NCBI RefSeq assembly: GCF_004762095.1
Contig: NZ_SIJH01000016.1
Span: 31,011 to 95,010 of the forward strand
DNA: 64,000 nucleotides
From: Tabrizicola caldifontis
GTDB taxonomy: Bacteria; Pseudomonadota; Alphaproteobacteria; Rhodobacterales; Rhodobacteraceae
Direction of reading: 5' to 3'
In this document: piece after piece, positions 18,507 to 27,891 of the stretch
How the letters are laid out: every line of letters begins with the position of its first letter
Position numbering within the stretch: the first letter of the stretch is position 1
Program-made: the position numbers and the translations under genes
The notes under the pieces: generated by a model
The model's input: only the letters and a program-made list of their open reading frames with translations
Told to the model about the DNA's origin: nothing
Databases searched by the model: none

Positions 18507-20162
18507 TCAGCGGGCGAAGCGCTTGTATTTCACCCGCTTCGGCTCCAGCGCGTCGGGCCCAAGGCGGCGGATCTTGTCGGCCTCATATGCCTCGAAGTTG
18601 CCCTCGAACCATTCCACATGCGCGTCGCCCTCGAAGGCAAGGATATGAGTGCAGAGCCGGTCGAGGAAGAAGCGGTCGTGGCTGATGATGATCGCACAGC
18701 CGGCGAAGTCTTCGATCGCAGCCTCGAGTGCCTGGAGCGTTTCCACGTCGAGGTCGTTGGTCGGTTCGTCGAGAAGCAACACGTTGCCGCCGGATTTCAG
18801 GAGCTTCGCCATGTGCACGCGGTTGCGTTCGCCGCCCGAGAGAAGACCGACCTTCTTCTGCTGGTCGGTGCCCTTGAAGTTGAAGGCGCCGGTATAGACA
18901 CGGGAGTTCATCTGCATGTCGCCCAGATGGATGATCTCGGCCCCGCCCGAGATTTCCTCCCAAACCGTCTTTTCGGGGTCGAGCGCGTCGCGCGACTGGT
19001 CCACATAGGCCAGCTTCACCGTCTCGCCGATCCTGATCGTGCCCGCATCGGGCTGTTCCTGGCCGGTGATCATGCGGAAAAGGGTCGATTTTCCGGCCCC
19101 GTTCGGCCCGATCACGCCGACGATGGCACCCGGCGGGATGGTGAAGGACAGATCCTCGATCAGAAGCTTGTCGCCCATCGCCTTGCGCAGGCCCTCGACC
19201 TCGATCACCCGGTTGCCCAGGCGTTCGCCGTTCGGGATGATGATCTGCGCAGTCGAGGCACGTTCCAGGACGGTCTGGCCGGCCAGTTCGTTGTAGCGCT
19301 GGATACGGGCCTTCTGCTTGGCCTGGCGGGCCTTGGCGCCCGAGCGGATCCATTCCAGTTCCTTCTCCAGCGCCTTCTGGCGCGATTTGTCTTCGCGCGC
19401 TTCCTGTTCCAGCCGCTTGGCCTTCTGCACCAGCCAGGCCGAATAGTTGCCCTCGTAGGGAATGCCGCGTCCGCGGTCGAGTTCCAGGATCCAGCCGGTG
19501 ATGTCGTCCAGGAAATAGCGGTCGTGGGTGACGATCAGGATCGTGCCCTTGTAGTCGATCAGGTGCTTTTGCAGCCAGGCGATCGATTCCGCGTCAAGGT
19601 GGTTCGTCGGTTCGTCGAGCAGCAGCATATCCGGCTTTTCCAGCAGCAGCCGGCACAGCGCCACCCGGCGCTTTTCGCCGCCCGAAAGCGTGGTCACGTC
19701 GGCATCGTCCGGCGGGCAGCGCAGCGCATCCATGGCGACACCCACGGTGGCTTCGAGTTCCCACAGGTTCTCGGCGTCGATCTTGTCCTGCAGGGCGGCC
19801 ATCTCGTCCGCCGTTTCGTCCGAATAGTTGACGGCAAGTTCGTTGTAGCGGTCCAGGATCGCCTGCTTGTCGGCGACGCCCAGCATGACGTTGCCCTTCA
19901 CGTCGAGCGTCGGGTCAAGCTGTGGCTCCTGGGGCAGATAGCCCACGCGCACGCCCTTGGCGGCCCAGGCTTCGCCTTTGAAATCCTTGTCGATGCCCGC
20001 CATGATCTTCAGCAGCGTGGATTTCCCCGCGCCGTTCACGCCGACGACACCGATCTTCACCCCGGGCAGGAAGTTGAGACTGATGTTCTCGAAGCATTTC
20101 TTTCCGCCGGGATAGGTCTTGGAGACATTCTCCATGTGATAGACGTATTGGTAGCTGGCCAT
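18507..20162 (-). CDS. ettA: Energy-dependent translational throttle protein EttA (ABC-F)
   Basis: ABC-F ATPase that binds the ribosomal E site and gates translation with the ATP/ADP ratio. From ATG 20162 ([10 protein letters not shown]) it has 551 residues and two ABC domains with no membrane segment. Walker A motifs are GVNGAGKST and GPNGAGKST, signatures LSGGEKRR and LSGGERNR, and Walker B motifs [11 protein letters not shown] and [11 protein letters not shown]. The linker is charged and helical as expected. The frame continues 66 codons upstream but that part is unrelated in character. Divergent from nadD. Confidence 0.95.
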   Translation of the reverse strand: MASYQYVYHMENVSKTYPGGKKCFENISLNFLPGVKIGVVGVNGAGKSTLLKIMAGIDKDFKGEAWAAKGVRVGYLPQEPQLDPTLDVKGNVMLGVADKQAILDRYNELAVNYSDETADEMAALQDKIDAENLWELEATVGVAMDALRCPPDDADVTTLSGGEKRRVALCRLLLEKPDMLLLDEPTNHLDAESIAWLQKHLIDYKGTILIVTHDRYFLDDITGWILELDRGRGIPYEGNYSAWLVQKAKRLEQEAREDKSRQKALEKELEWIRSGAKARQAKQKARIQRYNELAGQTVLERASTAQIIIPNGERLGNRVIEVEGLRKAMGDKLLIEDLSFTIPPGAIVGVIGPNGAGKSTLFRMITGQEQPDAGTIRIGETVKLAYVDQSRDALDPEKTVWEEISGGAEIIHLGDMQMNSRVYTGAFNFKGTDQQKKVGLLSGGERNRVHMAKLLKSGGNVLLLDEPTNDLDVETLQALEAAIEDFAGCAIIISHDRFFLDRLCTHILAFEGDAHVEWFEGNFEAYEADKIRRLGPDALEPKRVKYKRFAR

Positions 20163-20287
20163 GGGTAGGGTTCCTGAATTCGGGGGTTGGCGCGTATGTA
20201 GCGGTGAAGGGGCGTCGCTGCAACGGGAAGCGGGTTGTGCAGGCGCAGCGCTTCGGGTTTTCTGGCCGCGAGGGATGGAGAGTGCCG

Positions 20288-20890
20288 ATGCGGGCGGGAT
20301 TTCCGGTGGCCAGCCGGGGGATGGTGATTGGTCTCTTGGGCGGATCCTTCGATCCGGCACACGAGGGCCACGTCCACATCACCCGAGAGGCATTGAAACG
20401 CATGGGGCTGGATCAGGTATGGTGGCTTGTCACGCCGGCAAACCCGCTGAAGGCGCGGCAGCCCGCGCCAATGGCGGACAGGCTGGCGCGGGCCAGAAAG
20501 TTGATGCGGCATCCGCGTGTCAGGATCACGGCGCTTGAAGCGGAGTTGGGAACGCGGGCGACAGCGGACACGATTGACCGGCTGCGGGCCATCTATCCCG
20601 GTGTCACCTTTGTCTGGCTGATGGGGGCGGACAATCTGGTGCAGTTCCATCACTGGGGACGCTGGCGCGACATCCTTCGCAGCGTTGCGGTGGGGGTGCT
20701 GGCGCGGCCGGGGTCCGGCGTTGCCGCTCGGCTCAGCGTCGCGGCCCGGGCCTTCCGGGTGCATCGCGTGGCACGCGGTGAGACGTTGCGGGGGCACAAG
20801 CCTCCGGTCTGGGCGTTCGTGAACGTGCCAATGAACGATGCCTCTTCGACCGAGATCCGCGCCCGCGGCGGTTGGAGATCGGGGCGCTGA
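20288..20890 (+). CDS. nadD: Nicotinate-nucleotide adenylyltransferase NadD
   Basis: Adenylates nicotinate mononucleotide in NAD synthesis. From ATG 20288, preceded by GGATGGAGAG, the protein is 200 residues. The nucleotidyltransferase motif [14 protein letters not shown] is near the N-terminus and the SSTEIRARG motif (ISSTxIR type) near the end. [16 protein letters not shown] is the central family block. rsfS, often next to nadD, is not here; the next gene is a PBP4-type peptidase. Confidence 0.95.
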   Translation: MRAGFPVASRGMVIGLLGGSFDPAHEGHVHITREALKRMGLDQVWWLVTPANPLKARQPAPMADRLARARKLMRHPRVRITALEAELGTRATADTIDRLRAIYPGVTFVWLMGADNLVQFHHWGRWRDILRSVAVGVLARPGSGVAARLSVAARAFRVHRVARGETLRGHKPPVWAFVNVPMNDASSTEIRARGGWRSGR

Positions 20891-20949
20891 ACGCCTTGTG
20901 AACGGCAGCGCAGCATCGTCATGCTGGAGGAATCGCCCGGATCGGCGCT

Positions 20950-22446
20950 ATGAGCGGGATGATGGAGGATGGATCGGTGCTGACGCGGCGGATGATGCTG
21001 GCCGGACTGCTGGCGGGGGCAGCCTTCCCCGGCTGGGGCGAGGTCATGGACAGCTCTCCCCGGCCCGTGCCCCGCGGTGGAAAGGCCGCGGCGGCGGTCG
21101 GTGCCTCGGCCGGTGATGCCGCGGCGCTGGTCGCCGCGGCGAAGCTGGGTGGCGAAGTTGCCTATGCGGTAGCCGATGCCCGGACGGGAACGATCCTCGA
21201 GTCGCGGCAACCCGATCTGCCTCTGCCGCCCGCGAGTGTCGTCAAGGCGGTCACCGCCCTTTATGCGCTGGACCGGCTGGGCGCGGGCCACCGGTTCACG
21301 ACCCGGGTACTGGCGACAGGGCCGGTTCAGTCGGGAATCGTGCAGGGGGACATCGTGCTTGTCGGGGGCGGCGACCCGACCCTGCAGACAGATCAGCTAG
21401 GCGATCTGGTGGCGCGGCTGGCCGGATCCGGCTGCAAGGGCGCGACCGGGCGTTTCCTGTATTGGGACGGCGCGCTGCCCGTCATGAAGGAAATCGCCGA
21501 GGATCAGCCGGTGCATGTCGGTTACAACGCTGCTGTCTCGGGGCTGAATCTGAATTTCAACCGCGTGCATTTCGAATGGAAACGTGCCGGAAGCGACTGG
21601 CAGGTGGCCGTGGATGCCCGGGGCGAAAGGTTCCGGCCCGAAGTCGGCATGGTGAGCGTGGCCATTGCCCGCCGTGATGCGCCCACTTTTACCTATGCCC
21701 CGGGCCTGGTCGAGGAATGGACGGTGGCTTCGGCGGCACTGGGCAAGGATGGCAGCCGCTGGCTGCCCGTTCGAGACCCCGGCCGATATGTGGCCGATGT
21801 GTTCAGGACGCTGGCCCTGGCGCAAGGAATCCGGCTGGAGCCGGGGGGTCGCGTCGATGCGCTGCCGGGGGGAACCGAACTCGGCCGCGTGGAAAGTGAG
21901 CCGCTTACTGTCGTCTTGCGCGACATGCTGCGCTTTTCCACCAACCTGACAGCGGAATGCGTCGGGCTGGCCGCATCGGGACGACACAATCTTGCATCCT
22001 CAGGGCAGGCCATGGCGGATTGGGTGCAGGGCAGCTTCGGTGTTCGGATGGCAATACGCGATCATTCGGGCCTTGGCGGCGCCTCGCGCGTGACGGCCTC
22101 GGCGATGATAAGCATACTTGCCCAGGCCGAACGCGAGGGACGCGGGCTGAAGCCGATCCTGCGCGATGTCGGCATGAAGGACGACAAGGGAAAGATGGTC
22201 GAACGACACCCAGTGAAGGTGCTTGCCAAGTCGGGAACGCTGAATTTCGTCTCCGGGTTGGCCGGCCATATTGTTCCGCCATCGGGGCGAGAACTTGTTT
22301 TTGCCATCTTCACCGCTGACCCGGCGCGCCGCGATGCGGTTCCTGTTGCCTTACGGGAATCGCCGGAAGGCGGAAAGGCCTGGATAGGCCGTTCCCGTCG
22401 CCTGCAGGGACAGCTGATCAACCGCTGGAGTGCGCTCTATCTCTGA
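20950..22446 (+). CDS. dacB: D-alanyl-D-alanine carboxypeptidase/endopeptidase (PBP4, DacB)
   Basis: Periplasmic peptidase of the S13 family that trims peptidoglycan stem peptides and cross-links. The 498-residue protein starts with a twin-arginine-like signal (TRRMMLAGLLAGAAFPG; a plain Sec signal is also possible). The penicillin-binding triad is visible: SVVK at residues 96-99, STN in RFSTNLTAE, and KSG in LAKSGTLNFVSG. Length and motif order fit class C PBPs. It follows nadD by about 60 nt. Confidence 0.93.
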   Translation: MSGMMEDGSVLTRRMMLAGLLAGAAFPGWGEVMDSSPRPVPRGGKAAAAVGASAGDAAALVAAAKLGGEVAYAVADARTGTILESRQPDLPLPPASVVKAVTALYALDRLGAGHRFTTRVLATGPVQSGIVQGDIVLVGGGDPTLQTDQLGDLVARLAGSGCKGATGRFLYWDGALPVMKEIAEDQPVHVGYNAAVSGLNLNFNRVHFEWKRAGSDWQVAVDARGERFRPEVGMVSVAIARRDAPTFTYAPGLVEEWTVASAALGKDGSRWLPVRDPGRYVADVFRTLALAQGIRLEPGGRVDALPGGTELGRVESEPLTVVLRDMLRFSTNLTAECVGLAASGRHNLASSGQAMADWVQGSFGVRMAIRDHSGLGGASRVTASAMISILAQAEREGRGLKPILRDVGMKDDKGKMVERHPVKVLAKSGTLNFVSGLAGHIVPPSGRELVFAIFTADPARRDAVPVALRESPEGGKAWIGRSRRLQGQLINRWSALYL

Positions 22447-22575
22447 CCTGGCAGCGCCACGCGCCCTGATCGCCCGCAAAGAGGGGGGTCTTGCGGCAAA
22501 TCGCGGGTTTTGGATCAGAGGCAGCCGTCCGGCGTCATGCGTGCGGCTGCAAGGCAGATTCGATGCGGTGGGAAA

Positions 22576-22591
22576 GGGAAGCCAACTTCCC
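22576..22591 (-). terminator. Terminator after parA-like gene
   Basis: GGGAAG/CTTCCC with loop CCAA lies 2 nt past the parA-like stop on the minus strand and is followed there by TTTCCC. The stem is short (6 bp), so this is a modest prediction. Confidence 0.45.
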
Positions 22592-22593
22592 TG

Positions 22594-23223
22594 CTAGCGG
22601 GACAGATCCAGCAGACCCAGAACCTCATCGGCAAGGCGCGCGACCTCTTCGGCTGCCCGGCTGCGTACCTCGACGGCGCCGAGCCCCTGCCCAAGTGTTT
22701 CGGCATAGACGACACGCTGACCCAGGCTTGCCTTTGCCACACCGCCAACCTCTGCCGCGGCTGCGGCAACCTGGTCTTGCAGTCTGGTTCCCGACTTGAC
22801 CCGGTTCAGGACGATGACCGCGCGCCTGCCTTCCCGTTCGATCAGGTCAAAGACGCCATCCGTTGCCCACAGGTCCACCATCGACGCTGCAACCGGGACC
22901 AGAACAAGATCCGCCTCTCTCAGTGCAGGTCGCAGATCGGCATCCACTTTGGGGGGCGTATCGACAATTACCAGATCGGCCTGCCGTTTCAGTTTCTCGC
23001 ATTCATATCCGACGCCCCAGGCAGAGGCTGTGGAAAGTTCCATGCCAGCCTCGCCCAACCGCTCACGTCGTGACAGGAACCAGCGGCCAAGGCTGCCCTG
23101 GGGATCGGTGTCAAGAAGCGCGATGCCGAGACCTCGGCGGCGTAGTTCGACCGCGAGGTTGACGGCAATCGTCGTCTTGCCTGAGCCGCCCTTCTGTTGC
23201 GCCACGGTCAAGACCTTGCCCAT
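22594..23223 (-). CDS. ParA family ATPase
   Basis: A 209-residue ParA/MinD-like ATPase. The deviant Walker A is QKGGSGKTTIAVNLA, followed by LLDTDPQGS (Walker A') and LVIVDTPPK (Walker B). It is shorter than chromosomal Soj/ParA and has no ParB neighbour, so it belongs to the orphan ParA group seen in Rhodobacteraceae, perhaps positioning a cell-pole or chemotaxis cargo. ATG 23223 was chosen because the family starts just before the P-loop. Confidence 0.88.
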   Translation of the reverse strand: MGKVLTVAQQKGGSGKTTIAVNLAVELRRRGLGIALLDTDPQGSLGRWFLSRRERLGEAGMELSTASAWGVGYECEKLKRQADLVIVDTPPKVDADLRPALREADLVLVPVAASMVDLWATDGVFDLIEREGRRAVIVLNRVKSGTRLQDQVAAAAAEVGGVAKASLGQRVVYAETLGQGLGAVEVRSRAAEEVARLADEVLGLLDLSR

Positions 23224-23468
23224 TGCGAATCCCTCTTTTGCCGCAATGCAGCATAGCGTTTTTCGTGCGCATGGCACAGTCTGAAACGGCCCTGAGCGGC
23301 CGGGACTGTGGAAGCTCTTGGAACTCTGGGTGAAATGTGCGATGTTATGACTGCGACGTTATCTTTTCGACCACTGTCTCCGACCTTCGGCCACAGCAAT
23401 CGACTTCAAGCTGACGGGGCCGGGCCGCCGCACTTCCGCGGGCGGCAGACTAGACAGGAGACTTCACG

Positions 23469-23675
23469 ATGGCCAAAGGCACCGTGAAATGGTTCAATGA
23501 AACCAAAGGCTACGGCTTCATCGCCCCGGAAGGTGGCAAGAAGGACGTGTTCGTTCACATCACCGCTCTGGAGCGCGCGGGACTGCGCAGCCTGAAGGAT
23601 GGCCAACCGGTCACCTTCGACATCGAGGCAGGTCGTGACGGGCGCGAATCCGCCACCAACCTTGCCTTGGCCTGA
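23469..23675 (+). CDS. Cold-shock protein, CspA family
   Basis: A 68-residue single OB-fold RNA chaperone. KGTVKWFNETKGYGFI contains RNP1 and DVFVHITALERAGL contains RNP2, both intact. AGGAG lies 9 nt before the ATG. The upstream gap to the ParA gene is about 245 nt, consistent with the long 5' leaders often found on csp mRNAs, though I cannot define the transcription start. Confidence 0.95.
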   Translation: MAKGTVKWFNETKGYGFIAPEGGKKDVFVHITALERAGLRSLKDGQPVTFDIEAGRDGRESATNLALA

Positions 23676-23689
23676 GCCGACGACAATGG

Positions 23690-23713
23690 CCGGGGGCAGT
23701 GAACTGCCCCTGG
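23690..23713 (+). terminator. Terminator after the cold-shock gene
   Basis: CCGGGGGCAGT (23690-23700) and ACTGCCCCTGG (23703-23713) form an 11-bp stem (one G-T pair) around GA, followed by TCTTCT. It is 15 nt after the csp stop and abuts the stop of the convergent gene at 23718. Confidence 0.7.
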
Positions 23714-23717
23714 TCTT

Positions 23718-24149
23718 CTACATGTAGGTCACGGTTGCCCTGTCGCGCAGAACGTGGTCGAAGCCGAAACGGAACGCCTCCTCCGAGACGACTTCCGGAA
23801 GGCAGACGGCAGCGCGGCGCCCCAGCGGATAGGCTGGTTCATCAAACTCGCAGCTGACCAGCATCACCCGCATCCGTGCATCGGCGGCAATCAGCGTGGC
23901 AATCGCCCGTTCGGCAGCCGTGACGCCGCCGAACCCGTCACAATCCATCACGAAAAGATCGTAGCCGAGCGGATCGCCCAGAAGCGTGTTCAGGGCCGTG
24001 TCGAAGGTAGTCTCGATGTCAAGAAGGCTGCCATATTGGGCAAGACGCCTTGCTGTGGCACCGTCGGTCTGGTCGGTAAGAAGCAGCACACGAACGCCGG
24101 GCGCAGCGGCATGAAGCGGCTTCTGGCCTGTCCCGATCAAGATGTGCAC
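23718..24149 (-). CDS. Receiver-like protein of unknown function
   Basis: About 143 residues with a response-regulator-like fold: VRVLLLTDQTDG (first strand with acidic end), DLFVMDCDGFGG (a possible phospho-acceptor Asp) and MRVMLVSCEFDEP. The conserved Lys of true receivers is not evident where expected, so phosphorylation may not occur. There is no output domain. GTG 24149 has GGAGG eight nt upstream and was chosen; in-frame GTG 24164 and TTG 24167 are alternatives. No kinase is nearby. I cannot name the family. Confidence 0.6.
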   Translation of the reverse strand: MHILIGTGQKPLHAAAPGVRVLLLTDQTDGATARRLAQYGSLLDIETTFDTALNTLLGDPLGYDLFVMDCDGFGGVTAAERAIATLIAADARMRVMLVSCEFDEPAYPLGRRAAVCLPEVVSEEAFRFGFDHVLRDRATVTYM

Positions 24150-24418
24150 GCGCGTTGCCTCCACCAAACCTCATCATTGTCTGGACCAGCAATGCGCCTA
24201 GCATCAGCCGGAAAAAAGGAAAGTCACAGGCATTTTAGGGCGTCCGGGCCACATTCCCGTCTTGGTTGCCCAATTGGCCGTGTCCACCCTCGCTTGGGTT
24301 GCATCTGCGGCCCGTCGCGACCTTCCGGCTATTCTTGGTCACCTTGATAAACCATTTTGCGACCGATTGCAGCCCTTCCTGCGCTACAGTGACACAAGAG
24401 TGATTCGGAGCCTGCGCC

Positions 24419-25165
24419 ATGAACCAGCACGCGAACCTGACCCACTGGAGCCTTCGCCAGGATCTTGCCGTCGCCTTTCGCTGGACTGCGCGTCTGGGGA
24501 TGCATGAAGCAGTGGCCAATCACTTCTCGCTGGCCTTGAACCCGGAAGGCACACGTTTCCTGATCAATCCGAACGGGCGCCATTTCTCGCGGATCACCGC
24601 ATCATCGCTGATCGAGATCGATGCGAACGACCCCGAAACCCTCTCGCGCCCGGATGCACCTGACCCTACCGCCTGGGGCCTGCATGGGTCGATCCATCGC
24701 ACCTGTCCGCATGCTCGCTGCGTGATGCATGTCCATTCCATTCATGCCACGGTGCTGGCCAGCCTTGCGGACAGCCGCCTGCCGGCCATCGATCAGAACA
24801 CGGCGATGTTCCATAACCGGCTGGTCGTTGACGAGCACTTCGGGGGCATGGCTTTCGAGGAAGAGGGCAAGCGATGCGCGTCTATGCTGTCCGATCCACG
24901 GATAACCACGATGGTTATGGGCAACCACGGTGTCCTGGTCATCGGCGCGACCGTTGCTGAAGCGTTCAACCGGCTCTACTATTTGGAACGTGCGGCCGAG
25001 ACCTATATCCGCGCGCTGCAAACCGGGCGGCCCCTGCGCGTCCTTCCCGAGGAGATAGCCGAAAAGACGGCGCGCGAATGGGAAACCTACCCCGGCTTTG
25101 CCGATGCGCACCTGCGCGAGTTGCGCGCCATCCTGGATGAAGAAGACCCCGGCTACGCGACCTGA
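24419..25165 (+). CDS. Class II aldolase/adducin family protein
   Basis: A 248-residue class II aldolase/adducin domain protein. Metal-binding histidines appear in HVHSIHATV, and GNHGVLVIG is the family's later His block; LGMHEAVANHFSL is the usual N-terminal region. These enzymes act on sugar phosphates or hydroxy-acids, but many members have unknown substrates; no partner sugar gene is nearby. Its end overlaps the convergent DUF6473-like gene by 13 nt. Confidence 0.88.
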   Translation: MNQHANLTHWSLRQDLAVAFRWTARLGMHEAVANHFSLALNPEGTRFLINPNGRHFSRITASSLIEIDANDPETLSRPDAPDPTAWGLHGSIHRTCPHARCVMHVHSIHATVLASLADSRLPAIDQNTAMFHNRLVVDEHFGGMAFEEEGKRCASMLSDPRITTMVMGNHGVLVIGATVAEAFNRLYYLERAAETYIRALQTGRPLRVLPEEIAEKTAREWETYPGFADAHLRELRAILDEEDPGYAT

Positions 25166-26022
25166 CCGCAGGCCATCGCCGGACCCAGCTGCAGCGGAGC
25201 CGAGCATTGAGGTGCCAGAAGTGCCCGAATTTCCGTGGCAAGTCGGGTCGCGAGACCCGCTTCGGTCGTCTGACTTGGCAGGCAGGACGTTTGCATCCTG
25301 GCGCTGTCATCCCCCGCCGGCCCGGCGCCCCAAGCTTCGCAGTTGGGGGTGACCAGTTTCAGCGAACCGGCATGCCTGCTGCGCAGGGCCTCCTGCAAGG
25401 GGCGATCCACCATGTAGGGGTCTGTTTCACCGCACGCAGATGGGGGGGGCGGCCATCCCGGTGAAAGCAGTATTCGCGGAGCTGTAAGACGGTCCAGCAT
25501 CTCGCCCATGCGGAGCAGCCAAGTGTTGTGGACGCTGCGGGCAACCTGTGCATGCCTGCCGGCATCCATCCGTTCCAGAACCTGATGCAGATGCCGGACA
25601 TAGTGGATTTCGGCAAGCTCGACCTCGGGAAACAGCGCGCGCAGGGCGGGCGTTGTGGCCACAACGCGATCGTTTCGGCGGCTGTGGACCCTATAGTACG
25701 GAGTCGTAAGCGCCCCCGGCCATGGCAGCAGGATGACGACAAGCACGGCCCGGGCAGCAGTCTCAAGCAGCGCAGGGTTGGAAAGGTAGTAATCCGGCCC
25801 TGCATGCGGCGCGGCAAGGTTGACAGTCTTAAGACCCGCCGCAGACCCGATAAGTTCTGCGAAGGATTGCGCCGGATCCTCGCCAGCCAATTGCAGGCCA
25901 CCCAGCAGGGCGATGAAGGGTCGTGAAGGATCGACCGGTCGCCCGGACACGGCCGGTCGTGAACATTGGTCATTGTCTGCAGCATGCTCATGCACCGTCG
26001 CACCCGCATGGATTGGCAGCAT
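25153..26022 (-). CDS. DUF6473-like protein
   Basis: A 289-residue soluble protein that I match from memory to DUF6473, a Rhodobacteraceae family of unknown function. FIALLGGLQLAGEDPAQSFAEL and KTVNLAAPHAGPDYYLSNP resemble the start of SGNH-type hydrolases (a short strand, then a Gly loop), and YYRVHSRRNDRV is the family's typical block. The hydrolase catalytic Ser is not obvious: the position after LGG holds Leu. The function is unknown. Start ATG 26022 is one of few options and lacks a strong ribosome site. Confidence 0.65.
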   Translation of the reverse strand: MLPIHAGATVHEHAADNDQCSRPAVSGRPVDPSRPFIALLGGLQLAGEDPAQSFAELIGSAAGLKTVNLAAPHAGPDYYLSNPALLETAARAVLVVILLPWPGALTTPYYRVHSRRNDRVVATTPALRALFPEVELAEIHYVRHLHQVLERMDAGRHAQVARSVHNTWLLRMGEMLDRLTAPRILLSPGWPPPPSACGETDPYMVDRPLQEALRSRHAGSLKLVTPNCEAWGAGPAGDDSARMQTSCLPSQTTEAGLATRLATEIRALLAPQCSAPLQLGPAMACGQVA

Positions 26023-26181
26023 GGCCCCCCCCGTTCGCCATTCACCCGCCGCGAAGCCTGCCCAAGGGTGGTTGCCGAATGGCTAAAATCGGGCAGATGC
26101 CTAAACTTCTTGGCATTTCTCGCCGGCTTGCACGACTGCCGGGCAGCAGGCATAACCTGGGACGGCAGAAGGAGACGTGCG

Positions 26182-27057
26182 ATGGAGATCAGGCAGGTGG
26201 GCGTGGTGGGCGCGGGGCAGATGGGTAACGGCATTGCCCATGTCTTCGCCTTGGCAGGCTATGACGTGCTGCTGAACGACATCTCGGAAGAGAGCCTTGC
26301 AAAGGCTTTGGCCACGATCGAGCGGAACATCGAACGTCAGGTGGCGCGGGGCAAGGTGTTGCCGGCCGACAAGCGCGCGGCGATGGAGCGGATCCGTACC
26401 ACACTGAAACTGTCCGATCTGGGGCAATGCGATCTGATCATCGAGGCCGCGACCGAACGTGAAACGGTGAAGCAGGCAATCTTCGAGGATCTCATCCCGC
26501 ATCTGAAGCCCACGACGATCCTGACCTCTAACACCTCGTCGATCTCTATCACCCGGCTGGCCAGCCGTACCGACCGGCCGGAAAAGTTCATGGGCTTCCA
26601 TTTCATGAACCCCGTCCCGGTGATGCAACTGGTGGAACTGATCCGCGGCATAGCCACCGATCAGGAAACCGTCGATACCCTGCACGAGGTCGTCCGCCGC
26701 CTGGGCAAGACCGCCGCCCATGCCGAGGATTTCCCTGCCTTCATCGTCAATCGCATCCTGATGCCGATGATCAACGAGGCGGTCTATACGCTGTATGAGG
26801 GCGTGGGCTCGGTGCAGTCGATCGACCAGTCGCTGAAGCTGGGCGCCAACCATCCGATGGGCCCGCTGGAGCTTGCCGATTTCATCGGGCTGGACACCTG
26901 CCTTGCGATCATGAACGTGCTGCACGAGGGGCTGGCGGATACCAAGTATCGACCCTGCCCGCTGCTGACCAAATATGTCGAGGCCGGCTGGCTGGGCCGC
27001 AAGACGCAGCGGGGGTTCTACGATTATCGCGGCGAGGTGCCGGTGCCGACGCGGTGA
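26182..27057 (+). CDS. hbd: 3-hydroxybutyryl-CoA dehydrogenase
   Basis: Oxidises or reduces 3-hydroxybutyryl-CoA/acetoacetyl-CoA with NAD(P). From ATG 26182, preceded by GAAGGAGACG, it has 291 residues, the standard length for the stand-alone enzyme. The Rossmann loop is VGVVGAGQMGNGIA; catalytic His lies in GFHFMNPVPVMQLVE; NRILMPMINEA and GANHPMGPLELADFIGLD are further family blocks. In this metabolism it would serve PHB turnover or the early steps of the ethylmalonyl-CoA pathway. In related genomes it often follows etfA; no etf gene is adjacent here. Confidence 0.95.
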   Translation: MEIRQVGVVGAGQMGNGIAHVFALAGYDVLLNDISEESLAKALATIERNIERQVARGKVLPADKRAAMERIRTTLKLSDLGQCDLIIEAATERETVKQAIFEDLIPHLKPTTILTSNTSSISITRLASRTDRPEKFMGFHFMNPVPVMQLVELIRGIATDQETVDTLHEVVRRLGKTAAHAEDFPAFIVNRILMPMINEAVYTLYEGVGSVQSIDQSLKLGANHPMGPLELADFIGLDTCLAIMNVLHEGLADTKYRPCPLLTKYVEAGWLGRKTQRGFYDYRGEVPVPTR

Positions 27058-27363
27058 TCCTGACGGTCGGGTTCCAGCGCACCTCATTTCAGGCTGTCTG
27101 ACTGAACCAGACGCTTGATGGCGACAGCCCCGTGATCAGGCCCGGAGGCCCGGACAGGGCGGCCGCAAGCCTTCCCGGCAAGGATTCATGGCAAACCGTG
27201 CGTCGCCAACTGGCCCGCCCCGACCCGACCATACGGATACTGCACTGCCGCACCTGGGCCGCGTGCGGTCTGGCTGCCGTCCGAGATGCCGAAGGACACG
27301 GAGACAAGTGCTGCGTTCCGGGCTCAAGGCCCCCAGCACCCGGGATCGAAACCCGCGATCGGG
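27058..27363. other. Gap without recognisable gene
   Basis: About 306 nt between hbd and the convergent TerB-like gene. Short frames exist on both strands but none shows a family pattern, and codon usage looks random. I see no tRNA cloverleaf and no clear terminator. It may be the remnant of a lost gene. Confidence 0.5.
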
Positions 27364-27783
27364 TTACAGGCCCATGTGCCGCACCCTTGCCCCCCATTCG
27401 ATGGCGGCGGCGTGGAGGCGGTCGATCCTCAGTTCGTGGCGCACCTCTTCCAGCATCCGAAGCTCGACCTGGCTGTGCCGACCGTCAGCGGTGACGACGT
27501 CGCAGGCCAGCGCATAGGCGGTCTCGTAAAGGCGCTCGGGCAGGGCCTCGCGGATCAGGCCGAAGAGGGCGTCGAGGCCGTCTTCCTCTTCGAACAGGTC
27601 GAACACCGTTCGGGTGACGCGCTGGATCCGATCGGGGTCATATTCGGCGAAGATCGGCATGTGGTTGACCATGCGGGTAATGGCCACCAGTTCGGCCGTC
27701 CGCACATCCTGATCGGCGGCGGAACAGGCGACCATCACGGCGACGAGCGCGTCTTGCGGAGACATGGCGGGTGTGTCGGACAT
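27364..27783 (-). CDS. TerB family tellurite-resistance-like protein
   Basis: A 139-residue all-helical TerB-type protein: ALVAVMVACSAADQDVRTAELVAI in pieces matches the first TerB helices with the acidic DQDV metal-type loop, and CDVVTADGRHSQVELRML repeats the pattern in the second half. TerB domains sense or bind metal ions; single TerB proteins are common in this group and usually unrelated to tellurite. ATG 27783 follows GAGG and was preferred to an upstream in-frame start at 27861. Confidence 0.82.
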   Translation of the reverse strand: MSDTPAMSPQDALVAVMVACSAADQDVRTAELVAITRMVNHMPIFAEYDPDRIQRVTRTVFDLFEEEDGLDALFGLIREALPERLYETAYALACDVVTADGRHSQVELRMLEEVRHELRIDRLHAAAIEWGARVRHMGL

Positions 27784-27891
27784 TGGGGCCTCGGCTGCGG
27801 TTTGCGGCAGATTATTGACGGGGGGGCGGTGGGGCAATAGAGGACGACGGGTCACGGGCACAGGGTCCGGGGCGTTTCAGGAGTGGCGGAC

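Noticed and set aside
18462..20168. Open frame of 568 codons on the plus strand opposite ettA
   Set aside because: It mirrors EttA exactly and has no family pattern; GC-rich codon bias keeps the opposite strand open.
27058..27363. tRNA or small RNA in the hbd-TerB gap
   Set aside because: No cloverleaf, no GGTTCGA-type T-loop in the right geometry and no promoter-terminator pair found.
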